Positions 56,083 through 64,000 of a stretch of DNA of 64,000 nt are shown in pieces. The stretch is taken from contig NC_092051.1 in NCBI RefSeq assembly GCF_003086295.3, forward strand, positions 11,710,810 through 11,774,809, read 5' to 3'. Numbering within the stretch: position 1 is the stretch's first letter; every line of letters starts with the position of its first letter. Position numbers and translations under genes: made by a program. The DNA is from Arachis hypogaea. Its lineage: Eukaryota; Streptophyta; Magnoliopsida; Fabales; Fabaceae. The notes under the pieces are model-generated. The model was given only the letters and a program-made list of their open reading frames with translations, ran no database searches and was not told where the DNA came from.

Positions 56083-56526
56083 CTAAGCCTGTTGTTGAGA
56101 CTCCAAGGGGATTCCAATGTCGGAAGCGGAATAATCAATGGGGTTATTGGTGGAATCCTTCTTGGGAATAGAGATGGCAACGAAAGTCTTGGTCTTACTG
56201 ATAGGCCTGCTCTTGAGGAGTTGAACGATGTCATCGGCCTTGAACCGGTTGTCAGGGTTGTGAGCCTGGTACTTCTTCTTCTTTCTCACGTGCCTCTTGT
56301 ACTTCGGGTGAGTTGCCAGATGAACAACCTCCACCGCCACCGTCTTGTCGCTAGTGGCGCAAACCACCTTCCCCTGCATCGACTTCATCGCTCTAATGGT
56401 AGACATCGAACACGGTGCTAATGGTGCTGGAAATGTAGTGACGGTTGGGGCGAAACGGAGGATTCTGCCGCCATGGAGGAATGGGGTGGAAAACTTGGGA
56501 ATTGAAGGCAACTGGAGAAGCCACAT
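56083..56526 (-). CDS. rps17: Plastid ribosomal protein S17-like gene, copy A
   Basis: An uninterrupted 147-codon frame. Residues 1-50 are Ser/Pro/Thr/Ala-rich and low in acidic residues, as expected for a plastid transit peptide. From M50 the S17 domain follows (MQGKVVCATSDKTVAVEVV, HPKYKRHVRKKKKYQAH, DIVQLLKSRPISKTKTFVA), then a short tail ending ESQQQA. S17 binds 16S rRNA early in small-subunit assembly. The conserved FKVGD loop reads FKADD here (residues 95-99), while copies B and C keep VGD. This copy also sits inside a tandem duplication with pseudogenes and its 5' flank is NPF debris, so it may be a decaying copy despite the open frame. The bacterial-type family assignment is firm; expression is not known. 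Confidence 0.75.
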   Translation of the reverse strand: MWLLQLPSIPKFSTPFLHGGRILRFAPTVTTFPAPLAPCSMSTIRAMKSMQGKVVCATSDKTVAVEVVHLATHPKYKRHVRKKKKYQAHNPDNRFKADDIVQLLKSRPISKTKTFVAISIPKKDSTNNPIDYSASDIGIPLESQQQA

Positions 56527-56535
56527 TCTTATGTA

Positions 56536-56852
56536 GGATAAGTGCTAAGAACATAATGGGAATTGGCTTGTTCTTCTGCTTCTTGGACTTGGTAGTTTCG
56601 TAGTTGTTGAGAACATAAGAAGGAGGAAAGCAATTAGAGAAGGTTACATTGATAATTCTGAAGCAATTTTGGACATGTCTGCAATGTGGCTTATCCCACA
56701 TAATATTTTGAATGAAATTGCAGAAGCATTCAATGCAATAGGCCAACCTAAATTCTATTACAGAGTTTCCAAGAAGCATGTCAAGCATTGCTGCAGCTTG
56801 GAAAGTGCCATAGAAAACTTGTTAGCTTCTCTAATATTTAGCATTGTGGATG
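56536..56852 (+). pseudogene. Second copy of the NPF transporter tail
   Basis: It starts aggataagtgctaagaacat, matching 54819 onward. It reads GIGLFFCFLDLV, then MSAMWLIPHNILNEIAEAFNAIGQPKFYY and ENLLASLIFSIVD, with frameshifts and a missing GSA segment relative to the first copy. It ends where a different repeat (aggggtgtttattgg) begins. Only this segment of the transporter is present. Confidence 0.85.
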
Positions 56853-57175
56853 ACAATAGGGGTGTTTATTGGCTGGGTGAAACTGGGTTTGTCTTGATCC
56901 AGACCCGGTTCTAAATATATACCGGATCTATTTTTTAGACCCTAACCCGACCCTGAACCTGATGAAACCTAAACATTTTTGAGCCACAACTATACGGGTG
57001 AAAACCGGGTCTTTAAAGTTTTAACAATAATTTATAAAGAAACTTATTTATGTTGCACTCATTTATAAAGAAGAAACTTGTTATCGAAAAGTTGATATCC
57101 ATATTTGACCTTGAATTTGTCCATAAATTCTAATTTAATGCTTCTTTGATCTATTTTTTAACTCAACAAGTGTGA
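56853..57175. repeat. hAT-type terminus-like sequence and AT-rich filler
   Basis: It begins taggggtgtttattggctgg with repeated gacccggtt/cccgaccctg blocks, like the arms of common plant hAT-type MITEs. No matching far end was found. It takes the place of the NPF C-terminus seen in the first copy. Confidence 0.4.
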
Positions 57176-57480
57176 TTAAAAATAAAACAATAGATAAAAT
57201 CTATGCTTCAAATCACACCACAAATCAACTGTAGTATCAAACCACATAACACCCAGAGCAATCTCTGGACTCAATGACAATCTAATCCAAGATATCACAT
57301 AGCTATTACATCTCTCCCATGCGTCAAACAGTGAATCATTCAGTGTCGGTCTCTTAATTGAGTCATCTACAAATTTTATCTTATTACTAGATTTTAATGC
57401 GTGCCACATAGCCTTTTCCCAAACATGACAGTTGTTCAATCCAAGAGTCACTAAAGTTAGTGGAATTCCTGGAGAGTTTT
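57176..57480 (-). mobile_element. copia gag fragment (copy B)
   Basis: On the minus strand: TLGLNNCHVWEKAMW, DDSIKRPTLNDSLFDAWERCN, PEIALGVMWFDTTVDLWCDLKHRF. It is the counterpart of 55343-55720 and ends earlier. Confidence 0.75.
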
Positions 57481-57856
57481 ACAAGCATGCCTTGGATTTT
57501 ATTTCATAGACACTACCCAGCAGGGCTAAAGAACACTATAGATGATGATGCTAGAGGTGTATCATTGCCCTGTCTTGGGCGTTAAGCCCCCATCTAAATA
57601 ATAATCTCCTCCTAAGGAGAAGGTTTTATGAAGCAAAGTTGTGGAGGTTGATGAAGGACCTCTTAGAACAATTCATCAAACATGTGTCAGGCACAATGAG
57701 AAGCAGAGAAACGAAACCCAATTGATAAGTGAATTAAATAATGAACATGATTACATAACACATGAATATGACAGTACACATTACATAAGCATAACAAAAT
57801 CAAAAAGCATACCAATAAGAACAATAGGAAGTAAAATTGAGGGGGAGAGAATGTAA

Positions 57857-58297
57857 CTAAGCCTGTTGTTGAGACTCCAAGGGGATTCTAATGTCGGAAG
57901 CGGAATCATCAATGGGGTTATTGGTGGAATCCTTCTGGGGATCAGAGATGGAAACGAAAGTCTTGGTCTTACTGATAGGCCTGCTCTTGAGGAGTTAAAC
58001 GATGTCACCAACCTTGAACCGGTTGTCAGGGTTGTGAGCCTGGTTCTTCTTCTTCCTCACGCACCTCTTGTACTTTGGGTGAGGTGCCTGACGAACAACC
58101 TCCACCGCCACCGTCTTGTCGCTAGTGGCGCAATCCACCTTTCCCTGCATCAACTTCATCGCTCTAATGGTAGGCATCGGGCACGGCGCTGATGGTGCTG
58201 GAAATGTAGTGGCGGTTGGGACAGAACGAAGGATTTCGCTGCCATGGAGGAATGGGGTGGAAAACTTGGGGATTGAAGGCAGCTGGAGAAGCCACAT
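57857..58297 (-). pseudogene. rps17: Plastid ribosomal protein S17-like pseudogene, copy B
   Basis: Same start (MWLLQLPSIPKFS), transit-peptide-like region and S17 domain as copy A. It has one codon lost in the basic run (RKKKNQ) and a nonsense codon (TAA where others have CAA, in DIVQLL) near 57997-57999. The frame after the stop is otherwise conserved to ESQQQA. A truncated product would lack the C-terminal third of the domain. Confidence 0.85.
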
Positions 58298-58437
58298 TCT
58301 TATCTGAGACACGAAGGGATAAGTATTCTCTTCTCTTCTCTTTATCTTCTTTACCGTGTCACCACGCTGCACTTTCTTTTTCCTATTCCATCATACGTCC
58401 ACCTCCTTTTGTATTAATTGGTTTATCTTTTTTTTTA

Positions 58438-60079
58438 AAGTAATACCCCAAATAAGTTCTCAAGAAGTTTACAATCGGACAGATTTGTCCCAACAAAATT
58501 TAACTAAGATTTTGACCTTGTCGTTTTTAGTTATATACCAAATACATTTCCATGGCAGTTTGACACGGTCAGGACTAATAGTGACTTTCTACGTGGAGAT
58601 TAATGGCCTGATGTGTTAGGTTAACTGCGACGTGTCACCTCCAGGAAAATTTGGTTCCCATCCAAACTGGACAAAACAACGTCATATTGGATCATGAGCG
58701 AACGACGTCGTTTTATAGATGACAGATTCATCCCCACTATGGAAGGCAGACTTGCGAAACGACGCTGTTTTAAATGGGGACCTATATGCCTGATGATTGT
58801 GCTTCTATAAGGACTTATTTGCCTGATAAGCTAATGTTGGGGACCCATCTGACCTATAATTGGTGACATTATCCTCAAATATATTCATTGCCCTGTTTTG
58901 GTTTCATTGAAAACACAGGCTGATGTATCTGGACCTGGTAGCTTACAAAATTCTAATCCTCCCTCTCATAACACTCAAATTGAAGATTCTCCTTCACATA
59001 TCACAAAAAATGTCTCCGACAACCCCAAAGTATGCTAATTTTAAATGATTTAATGCGTATGTTGAAATCTGTATGAAACATCTTCATAATAATTTTGTTA
59101 ATTCGAGGCTCAACAATCTTTTAGATATCCAAAGCAAACAGTAACCAAGCCCAAGACTCAGGGAAGTGTTAGTGCTGAGACCATGGCAGTTGCAACCAGT
59201 GCCACAGCATATAGATTGTTCAAATTTATTCCAACACCGGGATTGAAGCAGTCTATGAAAAAATAATGCTTTTAAGGATTCCAACACCATATTTTGTTAT
59301 GTTGGATGAAATATAACTTTTGTTGTTTGGGTTGGTTTGTTTAGTTTAGTCTATATTGAAGGAAATAAACCTTCTTTTGTGTGATTTGGTTTATGTTGCT
59401 ACTGAACTTAGCTACTTGTGTGGTTACAATATTTTGATTATCAGTTATGTAACCATTTTGATAAATGGATGAAACAAACCAAAAGCAATGTGTTTATTTT
59501 ATACTATTTTACAACAATTGATTTCATGCATATCCATTTAAATATAATGAGACATTTCAATCCAACAATTTAAAAATCAACACAAATTAAAATTTGCCTA
59601 AACAGCCACCACATACATACAAAACACAACTATAACTACCAATGTCCCAATTATTATACCCCTAAACAAATAGGTCCCCGAACATTAGCTTATCAGGTAA
59701 ATAGGTCTCTATAGAAGCAAAATCATCACACAAATAGGTCCCTATTTAAAATGGCGCCGTGTCACAACTCTGCCTTCCATGGTGGGGACGAATATGTCCT
59801 CCACTAAATGACGTCGTTCGCCTCTTGATCCAATACGACGTCGTTTTGTCCAACTTGGATGGGACCAAATTGTCCTGAAGGTGACACGTCGCAGTTAACC
59901 TGACACGTCAACCCATTAACCTCCACGTAGAACATCACCGTTAGTCCTGACCGGGTCAAACTGCCATGGAGACATATCTGGTGTATAACTAACGTTAGGG
60001 TCAAAATCTTAGTTAAATTTTATTGGGGACAAATCTGTACGATCGTAAATTTTTTGGAGACCTATTTAAGGTATTACTC
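58438..60079 (+). mobile_element. Mutator-like element with about 400-bp inverted repeats and a transposase tail
   Basis: The left arm starts aagtaatacc and the right arm ends ggtattactc. The arms match in inverted order over about 400 bp, including acgacgtcgtt, gacgtgtcac and acgtggag-type blocks. Both flanks are T-rich, compatible with a 9-bp duplication. Between the arms the plus strand has short coding matches ending near 59267: SVSAETMAVATSATAYRLFKFIPTPGLKQSMKK, the typical C-terminus of plant MuDR-type transposases. The catalytic domain is absent, so it is a deletion derivative. Confidence 0.75.
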
Positions 60080-60411
60080 TTTTTTTATTATAATTTTTAA
60101 TTTTTTTATTATTATTTTGTATTCTTAACATAAAAATATTAAATACTTGAATTATGTTTTTTTTTTTTTTTGTCAAATTGACTGGCATTCATTTTTTCAA
60201 TTAAAAAGAGATAAATTATTATGAATCAAATTTTTAAATTAGTAAATTAATAAAGTATATTTGACCACTTTTAAATTAAGATAATTATACTTATATATAA
60301 TGGAATTTATTAATTCAATTGTGATAAAATTATACATAACAGTACTTAAAAATATTAAAATGTATTATACTTTTACGAAATATAAATCAAATTGTTGATC
60401 GGTATTCTGTT

Positions 60412-60587
60412 TATGGGCGGAGCTACATTATAGAGAAGGGGGCAATAGCTTCCCCTAATTTAAATTTTTTACATGTAAATTATATGTAAATTTCAGTTTA
60501 GTCCCTCCTTAAAATTTTATTTTAGTCTTATTTTATTGTATAAATATTTTTTGCCCTCCTCTAATATTTTATCTAGCTCCGCCTCTG
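60412..60587. mobile_element. 176-bp hAT-type MITE
   Basis: The inverted ends are tatgggcggagctacattat and cagaggcggagctagataaa. The 8-bp flanks are attctgtt (60404-60411) and attctatt (60588-60595), 7 of 8 identical. The interior includes the gtccctcc/gccctcct arms typical of this class. Confidence 0.85.
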
Positions 60588-60877
60588 ATTCTATTGTTCC
60601 TACAAAATAATGATGTCTATATTAAAACTGTCACAGAAAAGATTATAGATTATAAGGGAGCTAACGATATAAATAATTGATACATCACAAGAGTAACTAT
60701 AAATCTCTACAAATCCTTCGATAGACACAGAATAATTGGAGACAAGGAAACGTGTTGTTACACATATAGACATGATTAACTTTGCATAATTCTCTTTCTT
60801 ATGTACAAGAGAACAGAATATAGTAAAAGAATCATATATAAACAACGATGAAAACTCCCAATAAACACCTAAGCTCT

Positions 60878-61240
60878 CTAATGGCGTGATGTTAGACTTT
60901 TCATAATATTCAAGTTGTCTAGGTAAGATGTCTTTTTGCGTGAATTTATGTTTGAAAGTTTCTGTTGCTGATGCTTTGAGTCAATGTCTTTGTAAAAGTC
61001 ATCTGTAACAGCAAAAGGGTCCTTCTCCTTTTTCCCTTCTGAGCCTTGATCAGCTCCCCACCCCATGAAATCTAATAGGGTCATTTGGTCATTGTCTTCA
61101 TCACTACCTTCTTCTCTAGGACTGGGTCTTGATGAGGTTCTGCTGTCTGAAAATATGCTTGCAGTACATCGTCTATTCTCGAGAGCACTGTGAAGGCCAA
61201 ACTTTCCAATATTCTTGAATAGCTCTCAAGAAAAGCTAGC
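60878..61240 (-). pseudogene. RopGEF (PRONE domain) 3' gene fragment
   Basis: The minus strand reads VRLAFLESYSRILESLAFTVLSRIDDVLQA, the end of a PRONE domain. After a frame change it continues DSRTSSRPSPREEGSDEDNDQMTLLDFMGWGADQG to SYLDNLNIMKSLTSRH, matching the conserved C-terminus of plant Rho GTPase exchange factors. The sequence at the frame change (gcatattttcag) looks like an intron acceptor directly joined to exon DNA. Most of an intron may have been deleted there. No upstream PRONE sequence is present. RopGEFs activate ROP GTPases at the plasma membrane. Confidence 0.75.
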
Positions 61241-61590
61241 CTCACATCTTGTCAGATAGTTTAAAATTGAGTGATTCGTTCAAAATCGTGATATCAAAAA
61301 GATTTTAAGGAATAAATATAGGTGATATTAATTAAAGTATGTATATATTTGCAGATATTGAATTGAAGTGATGCATGGCATGGTCGCATGGGATTAATTG
61401 CAGATATTCCGCTCCAGGCTCTAGCTTTGGTAAACATTGCAACGCCGTCATTTTTAGTGTCTCGTCTGTATCTTTTCTATTTTTTCCCTTTATTTTTGCA
61501 TTTATTTATTTTGGCCAAGTTGCTGCTTTTTGGAGACAACTTTTTTTCTTTTTCCTTATAAACTTTGAGTTGGAAAATGGAATTTATATT

Positions 61591-61743
61591 GACGAGTGCT
61601 AGGGGCAGCAACTTTTGTGTTTTGTAACCATCAATAGTCTTTTTAATGGTGTGAGATTACATCTAATGGTGGGAGATCACTCACTTTTCTTTTGATAGTT
61701 AAGTGCTGGCTATAAAACATAAAAGCTGGCCCTAGACTTTTCT
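61591..61743. mobile_element. 153-bp MITE, sibling of 29907-30075
   Basis: The left end is gacgagtgctaggggcagca and the inverted right end agaaaagtctagggccagct. The 9-bp flanks atttatatt lie at 61582-61590 and 61744-61752. Confidence 0.8.
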
Positions 61744-61752
61744 ATTTATATT

Positions 61753-62205
61753 TGAGAATTGTCTTTAAGGAAATTTGTGATGACTACGTTAATTAACGAC
61801 AATAAAAGTACTAAAAGGGGGTTTATATTACTTTGAAACAGTGAAAGTAAGCTAACATTGTAAGCCAAGTCAAATAGCCAACCGAATTTTTTACGTGAAT
61901 TTTCACACATCCTTAATTCTTAGTTAGTCAAAATTATGATTGTTCTTGGATCACAAAGATAGATATAAAACCTATTGATCATTGGTGTACCACTGGCAGC
62001 AACACCCTATCCAAAAAAAAAAAAAAAAAAAACACCGGTTGCACCAATTATTTGGTAGCTTCTGAGTTCTGACTAACTTTGGAGATAAAATTTAATTTGC
62101 ATGTTTAATAATTCTCCAAAACTGAGGGAATTTTTCTTCCCCGTTAACATCTAGTAGACGATTTGGGTATGTTTCATGAATTCAATTGTTTTATTATTTA
62201 CATGT
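61753..62205. other. Spacer, nothing recognised
   Basis: No coding frame. An A-run lies at 62012-62030. Confidence 0.5.
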
Positions 62206-62212
62206 AATGTAA

Positions 62213-63590
62213 TCACAAATAATCACCACATGAACAAATTCCTTGTTTAAAATGATGATAGTGATTAACGTCTCTCACAGAAATTTTCCTGCATGTGATC
62301 TTTGATATGAACTTGATGGCAATATGTCACATATTCGTAGGTTCTTTGTTATCAGAAGTCTGGTTCTTGAGGGAGTACTAATGAGTCCAAATGCAATGGC
62401 CAGTTTCTCACTGTGACTGCACACCATGTTTGTCTTCTCATCTTCCTCAACATCATGGAATACAGATCCTGTGTCCGGGACACACCCAGCTTCTCTCATT
62501 AGCCCTTCTAACCTCTTTAGTTCTGCATATATTGCATCACAATCTGGATGTGACACGTCCCCAGAGGGAAATGCATACACTTTGTTCTTCACCTCAATCC
62601 AGCTACAAGCCATGTTTTCTTTATCCCTTTATCTATCATTATCTGGTTCCCAATTACCCAATTTAGCATATATGTTAGCCAAGATCACATAATTTCCCAA
62701 ATCGTCAGGGTCAAGCTCAATCAGCTTTTCCAAGGCTAGCTCTGCCAACTCCACATTCCCATAGATCTTGCATGAATTTAGGAAAGCACCCCACACCCCA
62801 GAAGCCGGCCTTACACTCATATGTCGGATAAGATCATAAGCCTTGTCCTGTTTGCCACAGTGACCAAGAAGATCAACCATGCATGTGTAGTGTTGAACAG
62901 TTGGATTGATACCACAATCCCTTACCATCATATCATAAAATGCTTGCCCTTCCCCTTGGCTGCAAGCCGCTAGAACACCAACAAAGGTTATAAGATCCGG
63001 CCGGGTCTCTTTCCTCATTACCTCGAATAGTTCCAAGGCTTCCTTGGTAAGACCATGCATTGCATAACCAGTGATAATTGCATTCCAAGACACAACTCTT
63101 TTCTCCCTAAGCATCTCGAACAAGGCACGAGCAACTCTTACAGAACCCACTTTGCATACATATCTATCAGAGCAGTCTTGACCTTATCATTGGAGTGAAA
63201 TCCATGTCTCCAAGCAAAACCATGGATCTCCTTCCCATGAGGAAGACAGGCAATGTCAGCCGAGGACGAAATCACAATTACAAGAGTTGCCTCGGTGGGT
63301 CTTACACCGGTCACCACCATGTACCTACACAGAGCAAGTGACTCATCAAGGTGTCCATTCCACGCATAAGCCGCGAGTATGGAGTTCCACAACACAGCAT
63401 CTCTTACAACAATTTTGTTAAACACATGGCGAGCTTCAATCAGACAACCACACTTGGCATACATATCAATGACAGTAGCACCTACAAAGAAATTCCTCTC
63501 CCAGCCAGTTCTAATCACACACTCATGGATGCCCCTTCCCTCTCCAATAGCAAAGAGTGCAGAGCATGCTTTAAGAGCAAAGTTTTGGAG
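62213..63590 (-). pseudogene. PPR protein of the DYW class, frameshifted and 5'-incomplete
   Basis: The minus strand reads FALKACSALFAIGEGRGIHE, VIDMYAKCGCLIEARHVFNK, AVLWNSILAAYAWNGHLDES and GKEIHGFAWRHGF, then after a frameshift near 63145 GSVRVARALFE, VVSWNAIITGYAMHG and MVDLLGHCGKQDKAYDLI. After further shifts come the E/E+ part (ACSWIEVKNKVYAFPSGD, HSEKLAIAFGLIST, TKNLRIC) and a DYW deaminase tail, [14 protein letters not shown], ending at 62213. At least three frameshifts exist, and the final W of the DYW triplet is replaced by L. Such proteins bind organelle RNA, and DYW domains edit C to U. The upstream end runs straight into the 3' flank of S17 copy C. Confidence 0.85.
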
Positions 63591-63788
63591 GTTGATGAAG
63601 GACCTCTTTAAAATAATTTATCAAACATGTGTCATGCACAATGAGAAGCAGAGAAACAAACCCCAATTGATAAGTGAATTAAACAGTGAACATGATTGCA
63701 TAACACATGAATATGACAGTACACATCACATAAGCATAACAAAATCCAAAAGCATTCCAACAAGAACAATAGGAAGTAAAATTGAGGA

Positions 63789-64000
63789 CTAAGCCTGTTG
63801 TTGAGACTCCAAGGGGATTCCAATGTCGGAAGCGGAATCATCAACGGGGTTATTGGTGGAATCCTTCTTGGGAACAGAGACGGCGACGAAAGTCTTGGTC
63901 TTACTGATAGGCCTGCTCTTGAGGAGTTGAACGATGTCACCAACCTTGAACTGGTTGTCAGGGTCGTGAGCCTGGTACTTCTTCTTCTTCCTCACGCGCC
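63789..64000 (-). CDS. rps17: Plastid ribosomal protein S17-like gene, copy C (3' part, cut by window edge)
   Basis: The minus strand reads from RKKKKYQAHDPDNQFKVGDIVQ through LLKSRPISKTKTFVAVSV to SASDIGIPLESQQQA, with no stop in the visible part. The conserved VGD loop and the acidic DPDN segment are intact, unlike copies A and B, so this may be the functional gene. Its start and transit peptide lie beyond 64000. The short + strand frames here are shadows. Confidence 0.8.
   Translation of the reverse strand, partial: RVRKKKKYQAHDPDNQFKVGDIVQLLKSRPISKTKTFVAVSVPKKDSTNNPVDDSASDIGIPLESQQQA

Noticed and set aside
56092..56421. Plus-strand frame opposite S17 copy A, also at 57866-58192
   Set aside because: Antisense of S17; conserved between copies only through the duplication.

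Overview
This window is plant nuclear DNA: AT-rich, spliced genes with GT/AG introns and TATA boxes, plastid-targeted and pentatricopeptide (PPR) gene remnants, and many nested transposable elements. It is most likely a legume and probably Arachis (peanut). The Arachis assignment rests on recalled resemblance of the long terminal repeat (LTR) sequence and of the GGCGTTgAACGCC-type palindromes to peanut retroelements; no search was run. No CRISPR, operon or phage features are present.

Layout. 1-5.6 kb: two decayed Ty1/copia relics, one on each strand. The first is split by a hAT-like element (133-1575) that itself carries a Mutator-type MITE. 5.7-11.3 kb: a truncated pectin methylesterase inhibitor (PMEI)-like gene, then an intact two-exon pectinesterase gene, PME1 (9518-11248, + strand). 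12.2-18.0 kb: a decayed Ty3/gypsy chromovirus-like element interrupted by a 1.1-kb Mutator-like element with GC-rich cargo and by a MITE. 18.1-23.0 kb: a LINE relic (LINE-A, - strand) with an LTR-like block where its endonuclease and reverse transcriptase (RT) core should be. 23-28.9 kb: MITEs, GC-rich islands and a hAT-like element. 29.0-31.4 kb: a second intact pectinesterase gene, PME2 (- strand), whose intron holds two nested MITEs. 31.8-33.4 kb: a purine/pyrimidine-flanked element with an internal 191-bp tandem repeat.

34.97-50.71 kb: a LINE (LINE-B, + strand) with a 12-bp target-site duplication (TSD). A young 9.9-kb LTR retrotransposon (38277-48212) is inserted in its endonuclease domain. 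This element has two 1760-bp LTRs differing at the three sites I found, a 5-bp TSD and a tRNA-Asp primer site. It encodes only Gag and protease. Its non-coding part holds a tRNA-Cys-like fragment and a regular array of short hairpins.

50.7-64 kb: a hAT-like element, a third LINE fragment with RNase H, and a gene graveyard. The graveyard holds an NPF (NRT1/PTR family) transporter pseudogene, a tandem duplication of NPF-tail + copia-gag + plastid ribosomal protein S17, a Mutator-like deletion derivative with long inverted repeats, a RopGEF 3' fragment, a frameshifted PPR-DYW gene, and at the right edge the 3' part of a third S17 copy that may be the functional one.

How the genes relate: the two pectinesterases are close paralogues in opposite orientation, each a PMEI domain followed by a catalytic domain with an RKLL processing site, and are predicted to be secreted cell-wall enzymes. 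S17 would act in plastid translation. Nearly everything else is mobile DNA or its debris, so nesting order, target-site duplications and breaks carry most of the information.
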